Shown: one piece after another, positions 1-8,729 of the stretch | Layout: the number at the start of each line of letters is the position of its first letter | Position numbering within the stretch: the first letter of the stretch is position 1 | Assembly: GCA_014642895.1 (NCBI GenBank) | Contig: BMJD01000030.1 | Coordinates: 1-55,775 of the forward strand | Direction: 5' to 3' | Origin: Lentibacillus populi | GTDB lineage: Bacteria; Bacillota; Bacilli; Bacillales; Amphibacillaceae | Length of the DNA: 55,775 nt | The notes under the pieces: model-generated | What the model was told of the DNA's origin: nothing | The model's database searches: none | What the model saw: only the letters and a program-made list of their open reading frames with translations | Translations under genes and position numbers: made by a program

Positions 1-201
1 GCAAGCGACAGCGCGGTAGCCGAACAAGGTGTACAAAATGGGAGCGCCTGAAATATTGGTATGAAAGCAACGTCGAGAAAAACTTGACACATACCATAGC
101 GAACGAAATTTGAATTTCTCCATTACCTTTTGTATAATGGAGTCAATCGAAAATCCATGAGATTGAAATACATTTTCGATTTCTTTAACTTTTTTCCGCA
201 T
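1..201 (-). CDS. Partial unknown protein, N-terminal 67 codons only
   Basis: An open frame runs from an ATG at 199-201 (complement) off the left edge of the window. The start is preceded by an AAAGGA ribosome site at good spacing. The visible residues begin MRKKVKEIENVF and are rich in aromatic and basic residues later on. The N-terminus is loosely reminiscent of IS4-type transposases, and other IS relics lie nearby, but nothing here is diagnostic. Function is left open. Confidence 0.4.
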   Translation of the reverse strand, partial: MRKKVKEIENVFQSHGFSIDSIIQKVMEKFKFRSLWYVSSFSRRCFHTNISGAPILYTLFGYRAVAC

Positions 202-364
202 GATAACACGTCCTTTTTGGTTAATTTGGATTAGTACCTTAATTATACCAAAAACCCAGTGTTCATGCGGATTTTCTATATCCTTTTTCTATTTTAAAAA
301 AGGGTTTTTTATTGGATTTTCAAGGTGTGAAACTTAAGTGATAAATCCGTTTGTTTTGGTGGCT

Positions 365-664
365 TTAATGTAGCTGAACCGCTCCCATAACCATTAATCG
401 AGGTGAACAACCTCTGCCTAAGCTATGATTTGCGCCTTGGGTTTATATCCGCGTTTTAATGCTGCATTCCCCACTGTAACGGTACCACTTACTTTAAAAA
501 CTGTTTTTAACTTACCTAATTTATCTAAACTTGTTTCCCTTGGATGTTCATCTACCTTTTCCAGTTTGAATCGTATACTGTTCTATTTCCTTTTCGAAGT
601 AATCCTTAATATTGTACTTTTTTCCCCTTTTTGGCTTCTTAAAATCATACTCCGCTTGTTTTGA
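365..664 (-). pseudogene. Acetyl-CoA acetyltransferase (thiolase) remnant
   Basis: Reading the minus strand across frames recovers typical thiolase pieces: a stretch like SKQAEYDFKK, then DEHPRETSLDKLGKL, then SGTVTVGNAA, then LKRGYKPKAQIIA and a CSPRLMVMG tail. These match the order in AtoB/PhaA-type thiolases around the domain junction. A one-base shift separates KTGKG-like from DEHPRE, a second shift follows QIIA, and the conserved SGINDGAA stretch after GNA is deleted. Both ends, including the active-site cysteine region and the C-terminal CXG loop, are missing. The gene is certainly non-functional; the family assignment rests on motif recognition only. Confidence 0.72.
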
Positions 665-668
665 ATTT

Positions 669-1052
669 GTCCCTGCCTATAAGGAAAAACGACTTTTGCT
701 GAAGATGGAATAAAACAATTAAACCAAATATTACATATACCCAATATGGGAATTTGGTAGTGTTTAACAAAGTCTGGCGAGTTGTTTTGTAACACTAGTA
801 GAGCTAGATGGACTTTTGATCAAATTTTGTTTGTCTATATATGGATGAATTTGGTACAATGGATTTAAAAGAATTGAAAGAAAATTAACGGTAGTAAATA
901 CTATGGATATTTTAGGATCTAAAATGGACACATCGGGGCCAGGAGAAATCAAAGAGTTAGAGAATTACTTTGAAGGAAAGAACAAAAACTAAGAACAAAT
1001 AAAAATCAAATGCACAAGTGATTTTTTGAGAAAAATATTGGGGGGATAGATT
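669..1052. other. Gap with short gene debris upstream of the 1053 gene
   Basis: No full gene is seen in these 380 bases. A short plus-strand frame ends at 990 and can be read from about 847 or from an ATG at 903 (MDILGSKMDTSGPGEIKELE and onward, rich in Glu and Lys). It could be the tail of a lost gene or a tiny open frame; no ribosome site is convincing. The promoter of the 1053 gene probably lies in the AT-rich stretch at 990-1040. Confidence 0.3.
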
Positions 1053-1724
1053 TTGCCTAAAGCTTTTCTGATATGTAACTCTAAAAAGTTTAAAAAAGAT
1101 AATTTTTTAATCCCAATTCAGCAAGAATTACTAGAAAACGAGGGTGAATCTGTTGTATCAATAGATTTAAATTATACTAATTTCCATTTAAAATTTGACC
1201 AATATATATGCCATAATGATTATATACATAATACCCGGGGGAGGGTGTTTAATAAGGATTTTAATTATTATCTTGAGCCACTCTCTTTTTATTCCTATTA
1301 TAAAGAGGATGAAAATCTGCTATTTATCCAAACAAAAACCGACGCAGCATTAGACTTTATATCGAAATTAAGTAGAACAAAAGAATATAATTTAGAAACA
1401 GTGAAGATCGACTTTAAAAGTATGATTCCACTTATCACAGAAGTTGCGGGAGCTTGGATAGCTGATTTAAAAAGGGCCCACTTAAAAACGGCTGGATATT
1501 TTGGTCACAATGTACATAGAAGTGAAGAATATAAGGAATCCGCAGCAGAAGGAAATGTTTCATCAATTCAAATGAAATATATTAGCCTTAAAAGTGGTAA
1601 AGAACATTATATTGCTATTTCCAAGAAAGGATCAATTATTTTATATGATACTTTTCCCACTATTGAAGATGAAATCGATATAGTGTATGAAGTATATGAA
1701 CAATTTATTAAGCCCCACCTATAG
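1053..1724 (+). CDS. Hypothetical protein, 223 aa, unknown family
   Basis: The gene starts at a TTG placed just after a GGGGGG-type ribosome site (ATTGGGGGGATAGATT). The product is soluble, with no signal peptide or membrane segment. The N-terminus (PKAFLICNSKKF) looks like a beta strand, the middle is rich in aromatic residues, and the C-terminal third contains a small alpha/beta stretch ending in FIKPHL. I do not recognise the family. It meets the minus-strand gene 1725-2480 tail to tail with no spacing, in a region of IS debris and defence-type genes, so an accessory role such as immunity or antiviral defence is possible but only inferred. Confidence 0.72.
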   Translation: MPKAFLICNSKKFKKDNFLIPIQQELLENEGESVVSIDLNYTNFHLKFDQYICHNDYIHNTRGRVFNKDFNYYLEPLSFYSYYKEDENLLFIQTKTDAALDFISKLSRTKEYNLETVKIDFKSMIPLITEVAGAWIADLKRAHLKTAGYFGHNVHRSEEYKESAAEGNVSSIQMKYISLKSGKEHYIAISKKGSIILYDTFPTIEDEIDIVYEVYEQFIKPHL

Positions 1725-1735
1725 TTAGCGTGGGG
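1713..1735. terminator. Inverted repeat covering both stop codons of the convergent pair
   Basis: CCCCAC and GTGGGG flank an 11-base loop that contains both the TAG of the plus-strand gene (1722-1724) and the TAA of the minus-strand gene (1725-1727). It could act as a shared bidirectional terminator, though no long T tract follows on either side. Confidence 0.4.
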
Positions 1736-2480
1736 ATAAAGTGAGATATTCTTTTGAAAAAGAATTAAGCTTCTGAAGGCTAGTGGTATAAACCTGAATT
1801 GATTTTTTATTTATTGTAACTCTATCGTTTTGAACATTAAATTTAACATTAAACGTGTTAATTTCCTTTGCATTTAGTCTTCTTATAAAAAAGCCAAAAT
1901 AGGGATTAAAATCCTTAAAATTTATGTTAAAAAAATATTCACTTCGATCATCCTTAAGCGTTTTAGATAATGTTTCTAATAAACATCCTAGCTCTTGGTC
2001 AATTATTTTTCGTGACCTTCTAAACGACACTTCTAAATCGTTTAGCGATAGAATAATTTTATTGTTACTTTCATCTATATTGATCTCAAAATTCAAGGTA
2101 CCTAAGCGATATAATTTCCTTTGATTGCTCAATTTTATTTGTTTCATATCACCGATTTGGTCATTAAACACTTCATCTATTTTTGTGAAAGTATTTTCAT
2201 CAAAACCGCCATTAAATTCAACGTGCATATTCCAAACACAATCGGGATTTTTAATCATGAACCAAATCTTTTTTATATACATGTAAAAAAATTCAGATTG
2301 ATTCCACGTTAGTTGAAGCATGAAAAGAAACCAACCTAAAATTATTGTACCATTAACAAAAAAGGACACAGAATTGAACCAAACCATTATAATCAAACAA
2401 ATGACAATTAACCATCCGACAAAAAGAAATACGGACTTTTTCAAACTTTTGCCCCCCCAACTCATGCTTCTTGAAATCAT
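1725..2480 (-). CDS. Hypothetical membrane-anchored protein, 251 aa
   Basis: Two hydrophobic helices sit at about residues 16-35 and 43-62, followed by a cytoplasmic part of about 190 residues with alternating beta-strand and Lys/Asn-rich stretches. There are no Cys pairs and no nucleotide-binding or nuclease motif that I can see. Two N-terminal helices plus a soluble domain is a common design in bacterial defence effectors and sensors, but the soluble domain here is not recognised. The gene ends exactly where the convergent gene 1053-1724 ends. The AT-rich codon use fits acquired DNA. Confidence 0.65.
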   Translation of the reverse strand: MISRSMSWGGKSLKKSVFLFVGWLIVICLIIMVWFNSVSFFVNGTIILGWFLFMLQLTWNQSEFFYMYIKKIWFMIKNPDCVWNMHVEFNGGFDENTFTKIDEVFNDQIGDMKQIKLSNQRKLYRLGTLNFEINIDESNNKIILSLNDLEVSFRRSRKIIDQELGCLLETLSKTLKDDRSEYFFNINFKDFNPYFGFFIRRLNAKEINTFNVKFNVQNDRVTINKKSIQVYTTSLQKLNSFSKEYLTLSPR

Positions 2481-2655
2481 TTTACAACTTTATTTTAATA
2501 TCTTCAACTTAAAAAGTATAGCATATTATTATCATAACAGAACGTATATTCCAAAGCTAGTCTCCGTACAAGTTTAAATAAGACATATATTTTTCTCCAA
2601 TAAAACTTAGTTGTTATACCTCGCCAGCCGTCCGGTAAATGTTTTATCATTTCCA

Positions 2656-2952
2656 AAAGAGATGCTGAAATCCAGATTTTTATATTGCCATAAACACGAA
2701 AAGCTAGATCTTCTTATTTTGGACGAACTAGGGTATATTCTGTTACACAAACAGGGGAATAAGCTTTTTTAAGCCATTTCGTTGTGTTATGAAAAGAGTA
2801 GCTTAATCATCACCACGAACCTTCAGTTTGGTCAATGGAACCATGTATTTGGAGACCCAATATTGACGGAAGCTGTCGTGGACAGGTTGAGTGACCATTC
2901 ACACTTAGCTCTGTTCAAAGTAGAAAGCCATCGTTTGAAAGAATCAGTGTAA
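2656..2952 (+). pseudogene. istB: IS21-family helper ATPase (IstB) remnant
   Basis: The frame contains the IstB Walker B segment LLILDELGYI, then SLIITTNLQFGQW (sensor region), FGDPILTEAVVDRL and a terminal SHRLKESV before TAA. This is the C-terminal 40% of an IstB protein. The Walker A half and the partner transposase IstA are absent, and an in-frame TAA at 2770-2772 interrupts the remaining part. It is a dead relic of an IS21-type element. Confidence 0.85.
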
Positions 2953-3130
2953 TTCATCGCAGGGTAGATAAAGTTGAAGTTGGCAAGTATATAAGTTGAA
3001 CAAAAGATTCTAAATTATAATCGCACGCATAACCGATCGATAACCTCGCTTGGACGTTGATTCACACCGCTTATAAATTCTCTGACTTTCAGAGTGATTT
3101 TTTGAACGTTAGGAAAAAAGACATTATTAA

Positions 3131-4039
3131 TTACTGACTCTTTAACCACTTCCATAAACCTTCAACTAGGTTAAGTTGTGGACTGTAGGGAGGTAAATAA
3201 ACGAGTTCCAGACGATCTTTATTTTCTTCCAGAAATGGACGAAGAAGTTTGGCATGATGAATACGTGCATTGTCTAAAATCATAACAATTTTTCCGGAAG
3301 GGTAATGTTTGAGAATGTCTTTTAAAAAGTTGAGAAAAGCGACAGCGTCATATTTTTCTTCTTCGGTGCAGAAAACTTCTCCCGTTTCATAATTCAATGT
3401 ACCGATGAGTTTTACACCGCGATGCTGTCCATACGTCGGGATAATTCGTTGTTGTCCCTTTAGGAACCAAGTTCGTTGAATGGCCTGATAATCACGTATC
3501 ATCGACTCGTCCTCGAAAAGGATGTGGTCTATTTCTTCATTTAAAAGTTTTTTTTAGAGCTGGAAAGGTCACTTCGATAAATTCTTTTTGTTTTTCAGGA
3601 TCTGCCTTTTCCAACGTATAAGTAGGACGGGTATAGCTAAGCCCAAGTGAATGCAAAACACGTGACATCCCGCGTAAACTATAATCGATGTTCCATTCTC
3701 TTTTTACGAATTCGGTAATAAGGGCGAGAGTCCAGTTAAATCGGGCTTTAAAGCCAACATCTGCTGGAACTTTGGTTGACACGGTTTCTAAAAGCTCAGC
3801 CTTTTGTTCTTCCGATAATTTGGAAGGTTTACCCGTTGAATGTCCAAGAGCTAGACCTTCAAGGGAACCTTCTTTGTATGATTTAATATATATGCCGACA
3901 ATTTCATGGTGGCGATTAATTATTTTACCAATTTCTTTCATGGTATAACCACTTAAATAAAGATAGACTGCTTGATAACGTTCGAAATGACGGGGATCCT
4001 CGGCTTTTTGAGTTCCTCAATCTTACTTTGAGTATTCAC
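3131..4039 (-). pseudogene. IS630-family transposase, two frameshifts
   Basis: The protein can be read in three pieces. The start is a GTG at 4037-4039. A first shift, about 4007, lies in GAACTCAAAAAGCC (five A where six restore the frame). The second piece (3941-3537) carries the HTH and linker region. The second shift lies in a run of eight A near 3543-3550, where seven would restore the frame. The third piece (3502-3131 and just upstream) has the DDE catalytic core: FEDES (first Asp), LDNARIHHA (second Asp) and LPPYSPQLNLVE (last Glu), all typical of IS630. The catalytic residues are intact, so slippage on the A8 run could in theory rescue half of it, but the first shift argues for decay. 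Confidence 0.85.
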
Positions 4040-4564
4040 GGCTATCACCCTTCCGTTCAGGTATTTGTATTTCTATACCCGAATGGATGAATATGGAAAC
4101 TTTAAGTCAACTTATATAGCTACAAAAAAGATATCCCATTTTTCACTTGCCAAATACACAAAATAGATACTACTGTTTTCATTGCTATGACACCTTTCTT
4201 TTAACATGATATGTAAAAGATAATCTATAGAAGACAATTAGTCAAAAACATAAGTTCACTATTTAATCCATCAAAAATGGATTTTGTAACGTGCAAAAAT
4301 GGGAAATTTTAATTCTCAAGCACCATAAATTATCAAAATGTTATTTTCCGCTTAAAAAAAGGATCAAAATCCATTTTTATAATTATTTTATCCCCATCAA
4401 AAAAGCCATTGGTCCACTTAAAATGCAATGGATCACACGGCTTTCCTCACATATTACTAATTAAATATACTTCATCACTTTAATGCATTATCGCAGTGGG
4501 GTCTGTCCCACTTTATCAAAGAGCTACTTCAGCAGTGACGTACCGTGCCAAAAGTAAGGTAAAC
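4040..4564. other. AT-rich gap between the IS relic and the OLD nuclease gene
   Basis: I see no coding frame in this stretch. It holds the likely terminator of the OLD nuclease gene (4399-4444) and a short palindrome GTGGGGTCTGTCCCAC near 4496-4511, of a kind often met in Bacillaceae intergenic DNA. Confidence 0.5.
4399..4444 (-). terminator. Hairpin downstream of the OLD nuclease gene
   Basis: On the minus strand AAAGCCGTGTGATCCA pairs imperfectly with TGGACCAATGGCTTTTTT and is followed by a T run. It lies about 120 bases after the stop of the nuclease gene. Confidence 0.5.
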
Positions 4565-6472
4565 TTAAGACTTTACCTCAACTTCTTCATTAACTCTCCT
4601 ATCTTCAATCTCGACCTTCCCGTTCACAATTGAAAGGCTAAATATCTGCTGCACTATTTCAGTCCAATTTGTAGGTATACTATTCCAATCTTCACCCCAC
4701 TCACGACTTATAAATTCATAAGCCTTGAATGGTTTATCGCTCGATGAAGCAGTATATCCTAATACATCTTCAATGCAATTCCTAACCATAAATTGTCTAC
4801 CATTGTCTCCTAATGCAGATACAATATGGTCATTAAATTTTCTTGCACCGTCTTTTTCCTCATCTGCATCATGAATAACATATGGTTGAATACCTAGAGA
4901 ATGTAAATACTTAACCAAAGATATTATTGTTGCTTTGCCTCTCGCTTTTACAATTTCCCAATTATGTTGCATGTATTTTTTAATTTCTGGGGGCATCCTT
5001 GTAATAGTTTCTTTAAAAACAATTTCTTCTGTATCACCTTCAACTATTAATACATTTTTAGCAAAAAAGACTTTTGACATATTATCATCCATCTTTACAA
5101 GCATTTTCATATAAGACCTTTCATCCCCCTGTAATTTTTTGAAGGCTTGCGAGATATTAAAAGGATTTGAAACTACTTTTGAAACAGAATATCGATCATT
5201 TTCTTTTTCGAACATAATTTCTTTCTCACTCAAACTATTTAAGATTTGAGAAGGTTTACGACCTAAATCAATCATAAACGTTGAATGCGTGGTACAAACA
5301 ATTTGATTATTTCCTGAAGAAGCCAATTCATAAATTGTATCTCTCATCTGATTTGCCGCATTTGGATGTAAATATATTTCGGGTTCCTCAAAACCTATCA
5401 ACAATGGGCGTGAATCTGTATTCTCCCTAAGACTTCTATATCTCAACATAGCAAAAACTGCAGAACGAATTACCCCTGTACCTTGATTTTGAATAGGGGT
5501 CTTAGTGTTACTGCTCATTTCTATATCAAATTTCGGTTTAATCACTTCAGCATCAGATAAATTTGTTGCAGCTAATAGTTTTGTACTCGGAAACACATCA
5601 CTCAATATCCTATTTAATTCTATCATCATTTTTCCAAACTCAGTATCTCCATCTTCAGGATTTAGCTCCTGTTGAAGTAGGCTTAAATAATGCTGGACTT
5701 TGCTAAAATGGTCGGATGCATCCCTAACATCTTCAAATAAACTATTTAATGTTTTCTTAAGGGCACCACTACTTCCTGAGATTTCATCAATTTTATCTTG
5801 GGCAGGAATTAATAAAAACTTTGGCAATTTAACTAGTACGTTTCCTGGTATCCCCCCAGGATTCTCAACCCATTTTTCTATAGACTCATCAATATTATAT
5901 AAATCATCAATAGTAATTACTGATTTATACACCTTTGAGCTTTTTGTCAGTGCTTTATTTACATCTTCAGTTGGAAAAAGCTCATTAATAATATTAGCAC
6001 TTAATCCACTGTCTATAAAGTCCTGGAGTGTTTTACAATCTTTAAATTCTTCCTTTAAACTTTTTTCGTACTCCCTCATTTCAACAACATAATCTTTATT
6101 TGGTTTAAATATTTTTTTGTAGACCACCATATAACCTGTTTCATCTGGCGTATCAGTAATATCATACTTTAATAATCTTCCCTTGAATCCACGCCAATCT
6201 TTAGCGTTAGAAGGCAAATTTCTAAATTCAGCTGTTAAAATAATTTCATCTGTTAAGTAAGTGTGATCGCCTGTATCCTCTGAATAGGTACTGAAAAATT
6301 CATCAGCTGGTATTTTTTTAGTATCAGTAAGTAAATATTCAAGTGCTTTTAGGACAGAGCTCTTTCCGATGTTATTTTCACCAATTAAAAAGGTAGCATT
6401 AGAAAACACTATTTTAGTATCAATGTGTCTTCTAAACCCTTGAATTCGTAGTGAATGTAATTTCAATTTCAT
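4565..6472 (-). CDS. OLD-family ATP-dependent endonuclease (AAA + Toprim)
   Basis: The 635-residue product has an N-terminal ABC/SMC-like ATPase domain with a Walker A loop GENNIGKSS at about residues 31-39, a Walker B-like region LLIGFEEPEIYLHP near residue 360 and a switch histidine in TTHSTF. A C-terminal Toprim nuclease domain follows, with LIVEGDTEE near residue 480 and the HDADEEKD acidic motif near 545. This is the architecture of OLD/GajA-type nucleases, which nick or cut DNA and often act in phage defence. No UvrD-type helicase (GajB) or reverse transcriptase is adjacent, so it looks like a stand-alone class 1 OLD protein. The start is an ATG 7 bases after a GGGGG ribosome site. Its neighbours are IS debris and a decayed CRISPR array. 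Confidence 0.88.
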   Translation of the reverse strand: MKLKLHSLRIQGFRRHIDTKIVFSNATFLIGENNIGKSSVLKALEYLLTDTKKIPADEFFSTYSEDTGDHTYLTDEIILTAEFRNLPSNAKDWRGFKGRLLKYDITDTPDETGYMVVYKKIFKPNKDYVVEMREYEKSLKEEFKDCKTLQDFIDSGLSANIINELFPTEDVNKALTKSSKVYKSVITIDDLYNIDESIEKWVENPGGIPGNVLVKLPKFLLIPAQDKIDEISGSSGALKKTLNSLFEDVRDASDHFSKVQHYLSLLQQELNPEDGDTEFGKMMIELNRILSDVFPSTKLLAATNLSDAEVIKPKFDIEMSSNTKTPIQNQGTGVIRSAVFAMLRYRSLRENTDSRPLLIGFEEPEIYLHPNAANQMRDTIYELASSGNNQIVCTTHSTFMIDLGRKPSQILNSLSEKEIMFEKENDRYSVSKVVSNPFNISQAFKKLQGDERSYMKMLVKMDDNMSKVFFAKNVLIVEGDTEEIVFKETITRMPPEIKKYMQHNWEIVKARGKATIISLVKYLHSLGIQPYVIHDADEEKDGARKFNDHIVSALGDNGRQFMVRNCIEDVLGYTASSSDKPFKAYEFISREWGEDWNSIPTNWTEIVQQIFSLSIVNGKVEIEDRRVNEEVEVKS

Positions 6473-7120
6473 ACCCCCAATATTTAAAATAAAATATCCT
6501 ATTGAAACCCTTACTTCGACACAATAGTATAATAATCCTGCAAGTTTTCAAATATTTCTTGTACTGATTATCAGTAGTATTGCATAAGACTTTTTTTACT
6601 TTGTCAAATAGCTTTTAATCACCATCAAATGGTGGCGATGAATATTCTGTATAATTTTTTGGTATTTTATAAAAAAAGTCAAAGGAGATATGAAGGATAG
6701 ATCCTATCCATAATCCCCAATTATTTACATTTAATAATAAATAGTGGATTGTATTTTTAGTTATTATGATGAGCCACCTCGCCTTCTACAAATTGACTTA
6801 CAAGGAGCTGAAATTTCCCTCCCAATTATATTTTAATTTCGTCCCGCTTGAATATTGCCATCCATGGGATCAACCTTTGCCATGTTTTAGATCCACTCTT
6901 TCATTTAGTCCATAAACCAAATTCGCCCAATAAATCAGGTCTTTATTACCATCGTATTGAATTTGCTTATTTGCGTATGGGGTCTTGATACGGAGCCTCG
7001 GTGGTTATGGATTTAGACAAAAAAGGCAGCTATGGGCTTGCTTGGCAAGAACGCCTACAATAACCATCTCTCCGTGTAAAGACCGTTCACTGCATTTTAA
7101 GTAATACATTAAAAGTCCCG
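6473..7120. other. Non-coding gap with a possible gene relic
   Basis: The promoter of the OLD gene lies at its left end; a TATACT -10-like element is at 6526-6531 on the minus strand. At about 6790-6980, minus strand, a short open stretch (ANKQIQYDGNKDLIYWANLV and onward) is broken by a stop and looks like decayed coding sequence of unknown origin. No intact gene was seen. Where cas genes would be expected, next to the CRISPR leader, nothing recognisable as cas1 or cas2 remains. Confidence 0.4.
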
Positions 7121-7290
7121 GGTGCGAACCTATAGTGTACATAAAAATTCAGAGGGATTCGCACCACATTTTCTTTGTATATTTACCAAAATTTGAATAA
7201 AATAGAGGGGTAGTTATGTATTTTACATACTTGCCCTGTGAAAAGTACGTGAAATACTAGTGTTTTTGTCGATTTTACATCTTTTTCGTA
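7121..7290 (+). promoter_or_regulatory. Type I-C-like CRISPR leader
   Basis: The stretch opens with an inverted repeat, GGTGCGAA at 7121-7128 and TTCGCACC at 7158-7165, around TATAGTGTACAT, followed by an AT-rich run up to the first repeat. From memory, type I-C leaders have this same GGTGCGAA...TTCGCACC hairpin, and it stands directly in front of repeats of type I-C kind. The assignment is recognition plus context; it was not checked by alignment. Confidence 0.6.
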
Positions 7291-7453
7291 GTCGCATCCT
7301 GTATGGGAGGATCGCTCGAAAAGTTTGGTTTATCGATGTGTATTACTTATGTATTAGTCGCATCCTGTATGGGAGGATCGCTCGAAAAGCGTTTCATTAG
7401 TGCGATCGTCATAGACTGTCGCATCCTGTATGGGTGCGTGGAGGATCGAAAAC
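7291..7453 (+). CRISPR. Degenerate three-repeat CRISPR array, type I-C-like, no cas genes
   Basis: Repeats lie at 7291-7323, 7357-7389 and 7418-7453, separated by unrelated spacers of 33 and 28 bases. All share GTCGCATCCTGTATGGG. The third continues TGCGTGGA, as in canonical type I-C repeats, and ends GGATCGAAAAC. The first two are identical to each other but carry a rearranged 3' half (AGGATCGCTCGAAAAG). The changed repeats, short second spacer and missing cas genes indicate an orphan array in decay. A 70-codon frame running through it (7303-7515) is not considered a gene. Confidence 0.7.
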
Positions 7454-7572
7454 CGACACTGGCATATGCCCAGACTTTGTTTTACATCGAATCCTACAAT
7501 GCTTGGATTGAGTAAACGTCAAATAAATCTCGCCTGCATTTAATAGGTATGATTTATTTGACGGTCATCCCA

Positions 7573-7913
7573 TCAAAACAAATCCGCAATCGTCTCATGC
7601 ACCTTCGCAACTTCCTCATCTGGCACAATCAAATAATAAACACCGCCAATTTTCGTTCCATTCCCTTTCATCATATAACTAACAGTATTGTTCCGAACGC
7701 CTTTATAATTCAGTAGCAAATTCTTCATATCATCAAAATCCATGTTTGTTTCCATATTATTTCCAAGTACATCTATCATGTTATTTAATTTGGGAACAGA
7801 CGCGACACTCGTACCTTTATCGATAATAGCCGCAATAACCTGTCGCTGCCGTTTGGTTCGGCCAAAGTCTCCGGCTGGATCTAAATGGCGCGCATGCGCA
7901 CATAACCCACACC
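7573..7913 (-). pseudogene. LytR-CpsA-Psr (LCP) ligase C-terminal remnant
   Basis: The minus strand encodes GYVRMR, then, after a 2-base (GC) insertion, DPAGDFGRTKRQRQVI. The latter is the arginine-rich signature of LCP enzymes, which attach teichoic acid or other glycopolymers to peptidoglycan. The frame then continues to VHETIADLF. The N-terminal two thirds, including the membrane anchor and the first Asp/Arg motifs, are gone. Its place next to tagD and the tagB-like gene fits an old wall-teichoic-acid cluster that has lost this member. Confidence 0.82.
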
Positions 7914-7927
7914 ATATGCCCCCCTAA

Positions 7928-8333
7928 AATTTTCTCAAACCTCTTTCTCCTCAATAATTAATCGATGGGCACTGTAAATTGCCCCTTTTGGTAAATATTA
8001 CTTATATAGTCTAGTAGTATGTTTTCGATCGGTGGATTTTCGCTTTCGATCAGCGCTTTTTCGATTTCGATCGGCGGTCTTTTTGCTTTCGATCAGCGAC
8101 TTCATGGCTAGTCACTAGAATTTCGAATCATCTGGTTGCCTTTATAATTAAGCGGTAGTTTTACAATGGGAAATAGGAATAAACAACCCCATATATGAAT
8201 ACAGTAAGTAAAATTAACCACAAGACGTAATACAAATCAGCATCTTTTTTTATCAGGTAAATATAGACATGATAATCTTCATAATATAAGATAATGCTAA
8301 TAAGATACTGTACTTAATATCGGAGGTCTTCCC
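7928..8333. other. Gap before tagD, holding a short family-B repeat array
   Basis: It contains four family-B repeat units (8024-8104) and then an AT-rich stretch (8190-8325) that should hold the tagD promoter. No gene was seen. Confidence 0.5.
8024..8104 (+). repeat. Family-B tandem repeat, about 4 units
   Basis: Units of about 19-21 bases read TTTCGATCGGCGG or TTTCGATCAGCG followed by a pyrimidine-rich stretch. Larger arrays of the same unit lie at 23265-23395 and 31765-32066. Confidence 0.75.
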
Positions 8334-8729
8334 ATGAAAAAAGTAATCACTTACGGAACGTTCGACTTACTCCACACCGGGCACATTAACTTATTACGGC
8401 GCGCCAAGGAATACGGAGATTATTTAATCGTTGCCATTTCTACGGACGAATTCAACGTGCTTAAAAATAAAAAGGCCTACTATAGCTTCGAGCAGCGAAA
8501 GGCTATTCTGGAAGCGATTCGCTATGTTGATAAAGTTATTCCGGAAAACACGTGGGAGCAAAAAGTTGATGACGTTCTGAAGTACCATATTGATGTTTTT
8601 GTGATGGGTGATGACTGGAAAGGTAAATTCGATTTTCTGAATAATTATTGCCAAGTTGTCTATTTACCGCGTACAGTTGGTATCTCGACAACCAAAATTA
8701 AAAATGACTTCAATCGGAACAATGTTTAG
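8334..8729 (+). CDS. tagD: Glycerol-3-phosphate cytidylyltransferase
   Basis: This enzyme makes CDP-glycerol from CTP and glycerol-3-phosphate, the building block of poly(glycerol phosphate) wall teichoic acid. The 131-residue length is that of the family. The nucleotidyltransferase signature HTGH is at residues 14-17 and the second signature RTVGISTTKIK is near residues 113-123. The start is an ATG after CGGAGG at normal spacing. The stop overlaps the next gene by 8 bases (ATGTTTAG), so it is translationally coupled to the glycerophosphotransferase that uses its product. Confidence 0.97.
   Translation: MKKVITYGTFDLLHTGHINLLRRAKEYGDYLIVAISTDEFNVLKNKKAYYSFEQRKAILEAIRYVDKVIPENTWEQKVDDVLKYHIDVFVMGDDWKGKFDFLNNYCQVVYLPRTVGISTTKIKNDFNRNNV

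Noticed and set aside
425-664. Plus-strand frame of 79 codons
   Set aside because: It is the antisense of the thiolase relic and has no start signal.
4496-4511. Palindrome GTGGGGTCTGTCCCAC as a transposon end
   Set aside because: No matching second end or target duplication was found; it is a common intergenic string.
6790-6980. Minus-strand coding-like stretch beside the CRISPR leader as a cas2 remnant
   Set aside because: The readable residues do not resemble Cas2 or any Cas protein, and a stop interrupts them.
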